In this document: in pieces, positions 7,870 to 16,141 of the stretch
Position numbering within the stretch: the stretch's first letter is position 1
Layout: every line of letters starts with the position of its first letter
From: Cyanobacteria bacterium UBA6984
GTDB lineage: Bacteria > Cyanobacteriota > Vampirovibrionia > Gastranaerophilales > Gastranaerophilaceae
Direction of reading: 5' to 3'
DNA: 19,288 nt
Assembly: GCA_002450015.1 (NCBI GenBank)
Contig: DJYG01000012.1
Location: 1-19,288, forward strand
Made by a program: the position numbers and the translations under genes
Notes under the pieces: generated by a model
Seen by the model: the letters and a program-made list of their open reading frames with translations, nothing else
What the model was told of the DNA's origin: nothing
Database searches by the model: none

Positions 7870-9123
7870 ATGTATTCAGGAACAAACGTTTTATTAGTTA
7901 CAAATAACGAAACAATGATAGGACTATTAAGTTCTGAACTTGTTCAGTTGAGAAATATTGACAGTATTTTAATAAGAAATTATCAAGATACTATTTCAAC
8001 AATTGAAACAGAAAAACCTCAAGCCGTTATTATTAATTGTAAAAATTCAATGGAAGAACCTTTTTGCTTGGATTTAATAAAGAAAATTAAAAATGTAACT
8101 TCAGCTCCAATTATATTAGTAGTTGAAACTTATAATCCTCAATTTATTAGAATTGCTAATAAATACGGCATAAACGATGTTGTATCTATTGAGTACAGCA
8201 ATTCTGAAATACTAATGAGAACGATTTGGAGTTTACAAAAAAATGACTTGCGTCAACAACACAAAAAATATGAAAAACTTTTAACACAACTTAATGCTAT
8301 TGACGTAAATACAGGCTTTTATACACCTAAATACAGTAATAAAGTTTTACAAAATGAAATTGATTATTTGAAAGAAAAGGGTATTGATGGAATCTTTATT
8401 GCGCTTGAACCTAATAAAAATTCAAGACTTAAACCTAGCACAGAAAATCTTATTGAAACAATTAAAAATAACGTTCGTGCTACTGATACCGTTGCACATA
8501 CAAAGTATCAAAATACATTTTATCTGCTTCTTGCAAACACAAATTTAGAAGGTTCTATGGTTGTTTGGAACAGGCTTAATAAAAATATAGGAGCAGATGA
8601 AACATTATGCGGATGTATATATGTTTTAGATAATTCGCCATATTCGGATATAGAAAATGAACTTAAGGAAGGACTTTTAAAAGCTCAATCTGCTCCAAAT
8701 CTACTTTACATAATTGAATCAAATTCGCAAAAAAACAATGAATGGCTTGAAGAAAATTATGTTAACACTAATAATACAAACAAAAATTTTAAACTTTTCA
8801 AGCAAATTTTCGATAAAAAATTAGAAAATATTATCAAACCGTCTATTGACGAATTATTAAAAGAATACGAAGATTTACTGTCAAATACAGAAACACCTAT
8901 CGTAGAAACAGATAACAGTTATAGTGTAAAATTTGTAAATAAACGTCAAGAAAGTGAATTTAATATAAAACAAGAAGGCAATTCTATTATTATAAATTCT
9001 GTACATAACGGCTTAGACAGTCCTGAAAATAAAACATACACTCTCGGATTGAATGAAATAACGACAAGAGAAATAAATAATGACTTTGAAGATTTTATTT
9101 TAGAATTTAAAAGCTGTCTTTAA
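7870..9123 (+). CDS. Degenerate receiver plus degenerate GGDEF signalling protein
   Basis: 417 residues in three parts. Residues 5-125 read as a CheY-like receiver (VLLVTNNETM start, alternating hydrophobic strands), but the acidic pair is TNNE, the phosphoacceptor position is N56 (VIINCKN) and the conserved Lys is missing, so phosphotransfer is unlikely. Residues about 150-285 look like a GGDEF fold: VRATDTVAHTKYQNTFYLLLANT aligns in pattern with LR..D.vaR.GGDEF.lll, with YQNTF in place of GGDEF, so no diguanylate cyclase activity is expected. Residues 290-417 form an unrecognised domain with a charged helix (about 310-345) and a beta-rich tail. AAAAAAGGA lies 7 nt before the ATG. It is the last gene of the operon, and its stop shares TTAA with the convergent gene. 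Confidence 0.72.
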   Translation: MYSGTNVLLVTNNETMIGLLSSELVQLRNIDSILIRNYQDTISTIETEKPQAVIINCKNSMEEPFCLDLIKKIKNVTSAPIILVVETYNPQFIRIANKYGINDVVSIEYSNSEILMRTIWSLQKNDLRQQHKKYEKLLTQLNAIDVNTGFYTPKYSNKVLQNEIDYLKEKGIDGIFIALEPNKNSRLKPSTENLIETIKNNVRATDTVAHTKYQNTFYLLLANTNLEGSMVVWNRLNKNIGADETLCGCIYVLDNSPYSDIENELKEGLLKAQSAPNLLYIIESNSQKNNEWLEENYVNTNNTNKNFKLFKQIFDKKLENIIKPSIDELLKEYEDLLSNTETPIVETDNSYSVKFVNKRQESEFNIKQEGNSIIINSVHNGLDSPENKTYTLGLNEITTREINNDFEDFILEFKSCL

Positions 9124-9779
9124 CCATCATTATTTTCATAATCTTTTGTTGTAAAATCTCCATACCTAAATACACTGCTTTCATACTGAACTTGTCCAGT
9201 TCCGTTAGAAATTGCAAGTCCGCCATCTTCAGTAATAACAAAAAAGTATGTATCTTTTGCTCTTTCGTTTGGAAGATTTTTAGCACCATTTACATCCGCA
9301 ACAATGTAACCGTAATATTTTTGATTTTTTAAAACAGAACTGTTTTGTACCGGAATTTTTGATACAACACATACTGCAAATTCCGTACCATCATTCAATA
9401 TGGCAGATGCACACTTTCCTGTATCACTATGCAAATTGTAATTATTTAATGTTGAACCGTTTATAATATTTTCTTTATTAAAACAATAGTTATCATTTGA
9501 AATAGAACCGCATTTTGCTAATAGTTTTAAATGTTCTGACATTTGATTTAAAATCCTTTCAGAAACATCTTCAGTATCCTCAGATGAAAGTGCTTTACCC
9601 ATCTCAACTTGCTGCATTGCAGCATCTAACTTTGCAAAAGCAGCTTTTGCCTTTGATATCATTGAGCGGTCATCATAACTTCGTTTTATATTTGGAACTG
9701 TTAATGCTGCAACTACACCTATTACAGCAGCTACAAGTAAAACTTCTGAAAGCGTAAATGCTAAAAATTTCTTTAACAT
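9120..9779 (-). CDS. Solitary type IV pilin / type II pseudopilin-like protein B
   Basis: 219 residues: leader MLKKFLA, then FTLSEVLLVAAVIGVVAALTVP, the prepilin peptidase and methylation motif with Glu at +5. An amphipathic helix follows (about 30-60), then a cysteine-containing C-terminal domain with a DVNGAKN loop comparable to DVDGPNN in protein A. It is probably exported and assembled as a pseudopilin by a machine encoded elsewhere. Its stop overlaps that of the convergent signalling gene by 4 bp. A GGAG about 10 nt upstream of ATG serves as ribosome site. The C-terminus ends in an Asp/Asn-rich tail. Confidence 0.82.
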   Translation of the reverse strand: MLKKFLAFTLSEVLLVAAVIGVVAALTVPNIKRSYDDRSMISKAKAAFAKLDAAMQQVEMGKALSSEDTEDVSERILNQMSEHLKLLAKCGSISNDNYCFNKENIINGSTLNNYNLHSDTGKCASAILNDGTEFAVCVVSKIPVQNSSVLKNQKYYGYIVADVNGAKNLPNERAKDTYFFVITEDGGLAISNGTGQVQYESSVFRYGDFTTKDYENNDG

Positions 9780-9802
9780 AAATTTTATTCTCCAATAAAA
9801 GT

Positions 9803-9831
9803 ATTATATATTTTTTATAGCAATTGCGCAA
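9803..9831 (-). promoter_or_regulatory. Sigma70-type promoter of prepilin gene B
   Basis: On the minus strand TTGCGC (9826-9831) and a perfect TATAAT (9803-9808) are separated by exactly 17 bp. The -35 box lies inside the end of the upstream gene (stop at 9815-9817). The expected start of transcription is near 9796, giving a leader of about 17 nt with GGAG. Confidence 0.55.
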
Positions 9832-11329
9832 GTGTTGCTATTGTTTTTGGGAAATATCTTTGCAAATACTCTGAGCGAAGCGAATACCTATCAACATCGT
9901 TATATGTATTAAGAACCGCATTAATTTCAGCCAAAGCTTCTTTTAATGCACCGTTCGTACCACTGCTATGTCCTAATGATTTTAGAAAATAGTCAATATG
10001 CTCTCTTTGTGAATTAGAAAAATGTTTGTTAAATAATTCTTTTTCCTTATTATAAGTGGCTAAAACATTTTCATTTGAGGAAATCAGAGTTTTTTCCGTT
10101 GCATCTTTTGTTTTGAATGTTGTTGTATCATAGTTTTTCATATCTTTTGCATGACCCAATTCATGCAATAAAATATACTCATCGTTACAAGTATTAATAT
10201 CTTTTCTTCCCGGATGATAATAAGAAGCAGTTTCATCATCTATTTGAAATAATCTTGTAACATTATTGCCCATCTTTATGAGTTCATCACCCGAAATTTT
10301 CTTTAAAGTCGGAATTAGCTTTGCGCTGTTGCCTAGAACATAAGAATATAAATCTATTTCATTTTGTTCTTTCGTTTTTTGATTTTTAACGGTTAATTTA
10401 TTATCATTATCTGTATATTTTATTTCATAGGAGTTATCGTTAACTGATGAAATAAAGGTATTTTCATCAATAATTTCAAAACTTTCTGACTTATTATATA
10501 GAACATTTCCTAACTTATCTGATATTTTATAATCGACAATCCTATTTCCATTGTTATCTTCTGAAAATTCATAATGAGTTTGTGTACCATCAAGCGACAC
10601 AAAATCTTTCTTAACTGTTTTTATACCGGTTTTTTCATCAATTTTTCCTGAACTCAACTGTTCTGTCTTGCCATCACTATAAATTCTTTTTGTATTAAAA
10701 ATACCCTTTATTGGTGATGGTTCAGAGTATTCTTTGTAATCTTTAGTAATAATTAATTCACTAACAGGAATTTCCTTACCATTAACAGTTTGACTTTTAA
10801 CTTCTGATGTAACACCTGTTTTAAAATCTTTTGACTTTTTAATTATATATTTATCTTGAAATACTACATCTTGAATAGAACGAGTGTTAAAATTTTCGTC
10901 TAAAGTTATTATCTTTTTATTTTTATCTTTTCCGATTGCCGTAATATCAAATACACCATTATCATATTTGTTTGAATTTATCTCAATATTTAATAAATTA
11001 TCACCAAATAATTTATCAGTTTCATTAACTTTTTGAGCAAGTTTTTCAGCATTTATTTTTGATGAACGATTATAATAAAGGTTATATAAAATATTTTCGC
11101 CTGATAACTTTGTATTTGCTAATATTTCTGCATTTGCTTGGATTTCAGGAGATTTTTTTGCAAGTTTTGTAAGTTCTTTTTCTGTAAACTTATCCTTCAT
11201 TAAATCAGAAAAGCTATTAACAACCGATGGCTCAAAGCTATCCGGAATACTTGTAAAATTAATATTTTTAACAACTTTTGCTATTGTATATTTTGAATTG
11301 ATAGCGGATAAATTACTTACCTTTAACAT
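9815..11329 (-). CDS. Putative zinc metallopeptidase-like protein with HExxH motif
   Basis: 504 residues; I do not recognise the family. About 380 polar, beta-prone residues rich in Asn, Lys and Asp come first, with repeated motifs such as DGKTEQLS, DGTQTHYEF and NGNRIVDYK that suggest stacked strands. Then EYILLHELGHAKDM gives H389-E390-x-x-H393, a zinc-protease signature, and E468 in KEALAEINAV is a likely third ligand, a gluzincin arrangement reminiscent of lethal-factor-like (ATLF) peptidases. There is no signal peptide. The N-terminus (MLKVSNLSAINSKYT...NINFTS) is polar, like non-classically secreted or surface proteins. An effector, toxin or housekeeping protease are all possible. The ribosome site is weak (TAGG, ~13 nt upstream). 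It stands alone between two divergently organised neighbours. Confidence 0.6.
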   Translation of the reverse strand: MLKVSNLSAINSKYTIAKVVKNINFTSIPDSFEPSVVNSFSDLMKDKFTEKELTKLAKKSPEIQANAEILANTKLSGENILYNLYYNRSSKINAEKLAQKVNETDKLFGDNLLNIEINSNKYDNGVFDITAIGKDKNKKIITLDENFNTRSIQDVVFQDKYIIKKSKDFKTGVTSEVKSQTVNGKEIPVSELIITKDYKEYSEPSPIKGIFNTKRIYSDGKTEQLSSGKIDEKTGIKTVKKDFVSLDGTQTHYEFSEDNNGNRIVDYKISDKLGNVLYNKSESFEIIDENTFISSVNDNSYEIKYTDNDNKLTVKNQKTKEQNEIDLYSYVLGNSAKLIPTLKKISGDELIKMGNNVTRLFQIDDETASYYHPGRKDINTCNDEYILLHELGHAKDMKNYDTTTFKTKDATEKTLISSNENVLATYNKEKELFNKHFSNSQREHIDYFLKSLGHSSGTNGALKEALAEINAVLNTYNDVDRYSLRSEYLQRYFPKTIATLAQLL

Positions 11330-11500
11330 ACCGACTTAAAACCTATGAATAATAATAATTGACAAGATAACTAAATATTTTAAGTTTTATTAAAATATTA
11401 ATTACCCTTTAAAATTATACAGTTGGGTATAGTAAAAATAACATAAACACTGTTTAATATAATTAAATCTTTTTCATACTTCCAGCTATTCTTAATTTCG

Positions 11501-11526
11501 AGCCTCTCATTGAGAGGCTTTTTTTT
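11501..11526 (+). terminator. Rho-independent terminator, orphan in the plus direction
   Basis: AGCCTCTCA (11501-11509), one T, then TGAGAGGCT (11511-11519), followed by eight T (11519-11526). The T run is on the plus strand, so it ends plus-strand transcripts, but no plus-strand gene lies in 11330-11500. On the minus strand it immediately follows the emrB-like stop (11525-11527) and could act only as a 3' hairpin without a U tract. It may mark the end of a small plus-strand RNA. Confidence 0.7.
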
Positions 11527-13075
11527 AGTTATCTTTAGGCTTTTTCAACAAAAATACCAATGGTGCAACAACAATAGCAACAATCCCGCACCATCTGAAG
11601 GCTTCCATAAATCCCCACAATGTCGCTTGCTGAATCATACTTCCGTACAAAGAATATTGTGCCATATATCCTGCCATATCAAAACTTGTTAATTGAGAAA
11701 AAGCAGCTGTCATTGCTCCGACTCTATCCGCAAAAACTTGATTTAAATATGTCATGTGACCTACCATATTTGCTTGATGAATTTGTGAATATCTCGAAAC
11801 TAAAGTTGAAACTACAGATGTACCAACTGCACCGCCAACATTTTTAAGCATATTTTGCAATCCGCTAGCATTTGTCATTTGACTATTATCAAGAGTGATA
11901 ACAGAATATGCAACTAAAGGCATCATACAAAATCCCATACCGACTCCAAACATAAAATTTGGTATAGCAATACTAATACTTGAAATATCCAAATTTAAAA
12001 ATCCGAATTTCAAACCTGCAATACCAACCAAAATAAGTCCTAAAAGCGCAAAAATACGATTATCTATGAGTTTTGACAAAGAACCAAAAATAGCAATGCC
12101 AATCAAAGCTCCGCATCCTCTTGGCATAATAGCCATACCGCTTTTAAAAGCAGAATATCCCAATAAAGATTGTAAAAACTGCGGTAACAATGCCACAGAT
12201 GCAAGCATTACTGCCATTATTGCAACTTGTACCCATGTCCCAATAGCATAATTTTTATCCTTAAATACCGATAAATCAATTAATGGAGCTTTTCCTTTTA
12301 ATTGTGAAATTATAAATACAATAAAGCAAAATACGCAAAATACAGTCAATTTACAAATCCAAGGGGCATTAAACCAATCCGCATCATTACCTTTATCAAA
12401 AATAACCTGCATACTTACAAGCCATAAAACAAGAAATAAAAAACCTATTTTATCTAATTTTACATTATCTTGTTTTTGAGCATAAGGAGGATCTTCCAAA
12501 AAAACTTTTGATAACCATAAAGTTAAAATTCCAATAGGTACATTTATAAAAAAAATCCAAGGCCAATTCCAGTTATCTGTAATAAAGCCTCCGAGAACAG
12601 GTCCTATAATCGGCGCAACTACAACAACCAAACCAAAGGATGCCATTGCTTTACCACGTTCTTCAGGTTCAAAGCCTTCTAACAAAACAGCCTGAGATAC
12701 AGGTAAAAGTCCACCACCACCAAGCCCTTGCAAAATTCTTGCAATTAAAATCATTTCAATAGAATTTGATATGCCGCATACAAATGATGATACTGTAAAA
12801 AGACATATACTTCCCATAAAAAAAACTTTTCTTCCCAATTTTTTGCAGAACCAGTCAACAGCAGTAATCATTATACCGCTTGCAACAATGTAACTGGTTA
12901 AAATCCACATAGATTCTTGGCGACTAACAGAAAAAGTTCCTGCCATGTGTGGAAGCGCAACATTTGCAATAGTTTCATCCAAAACAAACATAAATGCAGC
13001 AAAAATAGTCGGTATAGCAATTAACCAAGGACTCTTTGATGGTTTCCATTCATTTTCTGCAACTGCCTGAGTCAT
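11525..13075 (-). CDS. emrB: EmrB/QacA-type (DHA2) MFS multidrug efflux transporter
   Basis: 516 residues with 14 predicted membrane spans, the DHA2 drug:H+ antiporter layout. Motif D1 appears as VLDETIANVALP (31-42), motif A as KLGRKVFF (79-86), and antiporter motif C as APIIGPVLGG (154-163) followed by FINVPIGI. It sits in the inner membrane and pushes hydrophobic toxic compounds or drugs into a fusion protein/outer membrane channel, driven by protons. The start lies 1 nt after the stop of the emrA-like gene (TAG-T-ATG), so the two are translated together, and marR precedes them. The exact substrate cannot be read from sequence. Confidence 0.92.
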   Translation of the reverse strand: MTQAVAENEWKPSKSPWLIAIPTIFAAFMFVLDETIANVALPHMAGTFSVSRQESMWILTSYIVASGIMITAVDWFCKKLGRKVFFMGSICLFTVSSFVCGISNSIEMILIARILQGLGGGGLLPVSQAVLLEGFEPEERGKAMASFGLVVVVAPIIGPVLGGFITDNWNWPWIFFINVPIGILTLWLSKVFLEDPPYAQKQDNVKLDKIGFLFLVLWLVSMQVIFDKGNDADWFNAPWICKLTVFCVFCFIVFIISQLKGKAPLIDLSVFKDKNYAIGTWVQVAIMAVMLASVALLPQFLQSLLGYSAFKSGMAIMPRGCGALIGIAIFGSLSKLIDNRIFALLGLILVGIAGLKFGFLNLDISSISIAIPNFMFGVGMGFCMMPLVAYSVITLDNSQMTNASGLQNMLKNVGGAVGTSVVSTLVSRYSQIHQANMVGHMTYLNQVFADRVGAMTAAFSQLTSFDMAGYMAQYSLYGSMIQQATLWGFMEAFRWCGIVAIVVAPLVFLLKKPKDN

Positions 13076-13076
13076 A

Positions 13077-14063
13077 CTATTTGACTTTCACCTTTGGTAT
13101 AACACTCATCCCAGGTATAATGTTATATTGATTTGTATCAATAACCTCATCAAAAACAATCTTTACAGGTATTCTTTGTACAATTTTCACAAAACTTCCA
13201 ACAGCATTTTCTGGTGGAAATAAACTTGATTTTGCACCTGAAGCACGCTGAATACTATCTATTTTTCCCTTAAAAATCTTGTTTGGATATGCATCTATTT
13301 TTATATCTACAGGCTGACCTTTTCTCATTTTACCAACTTGATTTTCCTTAAAATTTGCAATAATCCAAACTTCATTTGGAACAATCGCAAACAAAGGAGA
13401 ACCTGTTTGAACATAAGTGCCAACTTCAACTCTTTTTCCTGATACAGTACCATCTTGAGGTGCATAAATTTTTGTATAATTTAATTCTAATTCTGCTTTA
13501 TCTTTTTTAGCTTTTAGTTCTTTTATATCAGCATCAGCAACTTTATTTTGTGCCTCAGACATTACATTTTCGTCAGCATTTACTAAATTAGCTAAGGATG
13601 TTTGATATTTTGTTTCAGCCATATCCAACTGTTGTTTTGATACCGCACCTGTTTCATATAATTTTTTATAACGCTCAAAATCAGCTTTGGCATTATCAAT
13701 AGATATTTGAGCTGCACTGTAATTTGCTTTTGCAACTTTCTGAGCTGCAAGAGCTTTTTCATAAGCTGCACGAGCTTCATTTGCCTTTGTAATATATACC
13801 GCATCTTCTATCTTTGCAACCAAATCTCCTTCTTTTACTTGTTGGTTATCTTGAACATATACATCAACAATTTGACCTGCAACTTTTGGTGCAACTTGTA
13901 CCATGTGGTTTTCAACATAAGCATCATCCGTTGATTGAAATTGACTGTTGTAAACTATTGCATATACAAGTAAAATTATTAAAATTATACATAATGGAGT
14001 AAATATATAACGTTTTCTAAGTCTTAAACTTTTTATTTTTTCTGTATTATCAATATTTTCCAT
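13077..14063 (-). CDS. emrA: EmrA/HlyD-type membrane fusion protein of the efflux pump
   Basis: 328 residues: cytoplasmic basic N-terminus (1-18), one transmembrane helix (about 19-40), the STDDAYVENHMVQVAPKV hallmark of EmrA (44-61), a biotinyl/lipoyl-like half motif (about 55-90), an alpha-helical coiled-coil hairpin rich in Ala, Lys and Glu (about 92-195), then the second lipoyl half (APQDGTVS) and beta-barrel. It bridges the inner-membrane pump and the outer-membrane channel in the periplasm. It starts 10 nt after the marR stop with an AAGGAG-type site, and its stop is 1 nt before the emrB start. At 328 residues it is slightly shorter than E. coli EmrA. Confidence 0.92.
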   Translation of the reverse strand: MENIDNTEKIKSLRLRKRYIFTPLCIILIILLVYAIVYNSQFQSTDDAYVENHMVQVAPKVAGQIVDVYVQDNQQVKEGDLVAKIEDAVYITKANEARAAYEKALAAQKVAKANYSAAQISIDNAKADFERYKKLYETGAVSKQQLDMAETKYQTSLANLVNADENVMSEAQNKVADADIKELKAKKDKAELELNYTKIYAPQDGTVSGKRVEVGTYVQTGSPLFAIVPNEVWIIANFKENQVGKMRKGQPVDIKIDAYPNKIFKGKIDSIQRASGAKSSLFPPENAVGSFVKIVQRIPVKIVFDEVIDTNQYNIIPGMSVIPKVKVK

Positions 14064-14073
14064 GAAAATCTCC

Positions 14074-14553
14074 TTATATGTTGAATTCTACAACCTCTGA
14101 CAAAGCACTTTCCAATTGCAACAATGTATCCATAAGCTCTATCATCTTTTGTTCAGGGAATTTCTCTAAAATCTTATCCATAACTTGTGATAATATTGAA
14201 AACTGCTCATCATACAAATTTTTCCCACTCTTAGTTATACTTAATGTTCTTACTAAACGATTTTTTTTAGTATTATTAACACGATTTACATAACCTTTTT
14301 CTTCTAAAGAGGTAATAATTCTACCTGTTCTAACTCTATCTCTCAACAAAAGCTTTGCTAAATCTCTTTGACAAATGTTTGGATTGTTTAAAATAAAATT
14401 AAGAGCAGCAAATTCATCATGAGTAATATCAACCCCTCTTAGCTCAAAAAAATTTTTAGCAAGATTATGAATATATATAGAAAGCTGATCTATTTTATAA
14501 AAAGTTGTCTTACTAAAATCTGTAGGAATATTGTGTTTTAATTGTGTTTTCAT
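14074..14553 (-). CDS. MarR-family transcriptional regulator of the efflux locus
   Basis: 159 residues with a MarR winged helix-turn-helix: dimerisation helix, ALNFILNNPNICQRDLAKLLLRDRVRTGRIITSLEEKGYV as helix-turn-helix (about 46-85), then the wing NNTKKNRLVRTLSITKSG. Such proteins bind a roughly 16-20 bp palindrome as dimers and are usually released by small aromatic or toxic ligands, often pump substrates. It is the first gene of the marR-emrA-emrB unit and is divergent from the TolC-like gene. The palindrome at 14592-14607 is the natural operator, implying autoregulation plus control of the channel gene. An AGAGGGG ribosome site lies 7 nt upstream of the ATG. Confidence 0.9.
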   Translation of the reverse strand: MKTQLKHNIPTDFSKTTFYKIDQLSIYIHNLAKNFFELRGVDITHDEFAALNFILNNPNICQRDLAKLLLRDRVRTGRIITSLEEKGYVNRVNNTKKNRLVRTLSITKSGKNLYDEQFSILSQVMDKILEKFPEQKMIELMDTLLQLESALSEVVEFNI

Positions 14554-14582
14554 TTCTTCCCCTCTGTTACAAAAAAAACATG

Positions 14583-14611
14583 TTGCATTTGTAACATAAA
14601 TATGTTATCAT
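14583..14611 (+). promoter_or_regulatory. Promoter of the TolC-like channel gene
   Basis: TTGCAT (14583-14588), exactly 17 bp, then TATCAT (14606-14611) preceded by TG-T, an extended -10. Expected transcription start is near 14618, leaving about 31 nt before ATG 14649. The operator 14592-14607 fills the spacer and touches the -10. Confidence 0.65.
14592..14607. promoter_or_regulatory. Probable MarR operator between the divergent efflux transcripts
   Basis: TAACATA-AA-TATGTTA is a perfect 7+7 inverted repeat with a 2-bp spacer, a typical size for a MarR dimer site. It lies between the -35 and -10 of the channel promoter and covers the -10 of the facing emr promoter (14602-14607). Extra half-site-like sequences are near: TGTTAC (14565-14570) and AACATGTT (14577-14584), which could be a weaker second site in the marR leader. 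Binding itself is inferred. Confidence 0.6.
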
Positions 14612-14631
14612 ATTCTTAAGTTTATTGTCAA
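14602..14631 (-). promoter_or_regulatory. Promoter of the marR-emrA-emrB operon
   Basis: On the minus strand a perfect TTGACA (14626-14631) is followed after 18 bp by TAACAT (14602-14607, four of six consensus bases). The -10 coincides with the right half of the palindrome, so a bound repressor would block it. The transcript would start near 14595 with a leader of about 42 nt. Confidence 0.5.
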
Positions 14632-14648
14632 GTATGCAAGGGATAAAT

Positions 14649-16073
14649 ATGAAAAGCAAGGATATAATAGCAATTGGAATAGTTTTTTCTTTTTTAAATA
14701 TGAATTTTTTACCTGCATTTGCTATTGCAGATAGCGAATTAAACAAAGCTGATAAAAAAGCCCAAATAAAAAAAGAAAAAATGCTCAAACATAGATTTAA
14801 AAGAAATAAAAAATATGATGATAGCTACAAATGTGAATATGTTAATTTAGATTTTTGGAATGGATTTAATGATGAAAATTTAAACAATTATATTAATTTA
14901 GCAATAAAAAATAACTATGATTTAAAAATGGCAACATTGAATGTTGATGAATTTTATCAAGCGACAAGAATTCAATTCGCAAATGAACTGCCACAAGCCG
15001 GACTTGGTTTTTCACCTGCATACGCAAAAGTACTAAACCAAAGCGCCGACTGGATGTTTGCATTTCCAATGATAATAAACTATGAAGCAGACATATTTTT
15101 AAAAAATCGAGATAAAACAAGAAGTTCGAAAAAACTTTATGAAGGTTCAAAATTTGATGAAAGAGCGGCATATATTTCTATCGCATCAGCAGTAGGAACT
15201 GTTTATTTTAATTTGGTAAAACTTAACGATGTAATTGAAAAACAAGAAGAAATTGTAAAATTAAGAAAACAAATATACGAAATAATGCTAGAAAGCAATA
15301 GAGAAGGGCTTGTTTCCACATCTGACACAGTAAAAGCAAATAAAGCTTATGTAAACGGAACATCACAACTAATAGAATACAAAAAGCAACGAACAAAATT
15401 ATTAAATCAATTGGCAGTTTTGGTCGGTGATAGCCCTGAAAATACAGGTTCTTATAAAATATCAAAATTATCAGATATAAAATATTCAAAAGAAATACCA
15501 ACAGAAATACCATCAGAAATTATCATAAATAGACCTGATTATTTGAAATCTGAAAAAATGTTAGAAAAATATGGCATAGATATACGAGTGGCAAAAAAAG
15601 AATTTTTACCGTCAATAAATTTATCCGGTCTTGCACTATTTTTAAGCCAATCAGGCGGAAGCGGACTATTCAGTTCCGGAAACGGCATCTACGCACTTGC
15701 TGCCGCTGCAATGTTACCTGTATTTACAGGCGGAAAAAGAATAGCAAATCTTAGATTGAAAAAAGTTCAATATGATAAAGCTCTTGAAAATTATCATAAA
15801 ACTAACCTGATAGCAATTCAGGAAGTAAATGATGCATTAATAACAGTTCAACGCGATAATGAAAAGTTAAATGAACATAAAAAACAATTAAAACTGGAAA
15901 CAGAAGATTTTGGATACACACAACAAAGGTATAATCACGGAATTATATCAAAATTAGACTTACTCCAAAAGCAAGAAAATTTACTGAGCGTAAATCAATT
16001 ATTGTCAAGCACAACAGCAGATTGCTATGTTGATTATATAAGTTTATATAAAGCAACCGGAAGTAAGATATAA
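14649..16073 (+). CDS. TolC/OprM-type outer-membrane efflux channel protein
   Basis: 474 residues with a Sec signal peptide (MKSKDIIAIGIVFSFLNMNFLPAFA, cut probably near residue 25) and no lipobox cysteine. Two outer-membrane efflux repeats (about 70-250 and 270-470) contain long helices and typical segments such as EADIFLKNRDKTRSSKK, NRPDYLKSEKML and LPVFTGGKRIANLRLKKVQYDKALENY. The trimer should form the outer-membrane duct for the EmrAB-like pump encoded divergently. I prefer ATG 14649 with AAGGG (14638-14642) over an in-frame TTG at 14625, which lies only 7 nt past the likely transcription start. The N-terminal mature part is lysine-rich (residues 34-54), which is unusual. It is followed by a bidirectional terminator. 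Confidence 0.88.
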   Translation: MKSKDIIAIGIVFSFLNMNFLPAFAIADSELNKADKKAQIKKEKMLKHRFKRNKKYDDSYKCEYVNLDFWNGFNDENLNNYINLAIKNNYDLKMATLNVDEFYQATRIQFANELPQAGLGFSPAYAKVLNQSADWMFAFPMIINYEADIFLKNRDKTRSSKKLYEGSKFDERAAYISIASAVGTVYFNLVKLNDVIEKQEEIVKLRKQIYEIMLESNREGLVSTSDTVKANKAYVNGTSQLIEYKKQRTKLLNQLAVLVGDSPENTGSYKISKLSDIKYSKEIPTEIPSEIIINRPDYLKSEKMLEKYGIDIRVAKKEFLPSINLSGLALFLSQSGGSGLFSSGNGIYALAAAAMLPVFTGGKRIANLRLKKVQYDKALENYHKTNLIAIQEVNDALITVQRDNEKLNEHKKQLKLETEDFGYTQQRYNHGIISKLDLLQKQENLLSVNQLLSSTTADCYVDYISLYKATGSKI

Positions 16074-16083
16074 TATTTACGAT

Positions 16084-16127
16084 AAAAAAGTCGCGTTTTT
16101 GCTTAAAACAAAAAACGCGACTTTTTT
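16084..16127. terminator. Bidirectional Rho-independent terminator between the channel gene and gdhA
   Basis: Perfect 17-bp stem (16084-16100 with 16111-16127) with core GTCGCG/CGCGAC and a 10-nt loop; A run on the left and T run on the right serve both converging transcripts. It ends the channel gene (stop 16073) and gdhA (stop 16142). Confidence 0.92.
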
Positions 16128-16141
16128 AATATTTTATTTTA

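Noticed and set aside
14625..14648. TTG start for the outer-membrane channel gene
   Set aside because: Only about 7 nt from the predicted transcription start, and ATG 14649 has AAGGG at good distance and gives a normal signal peptide.
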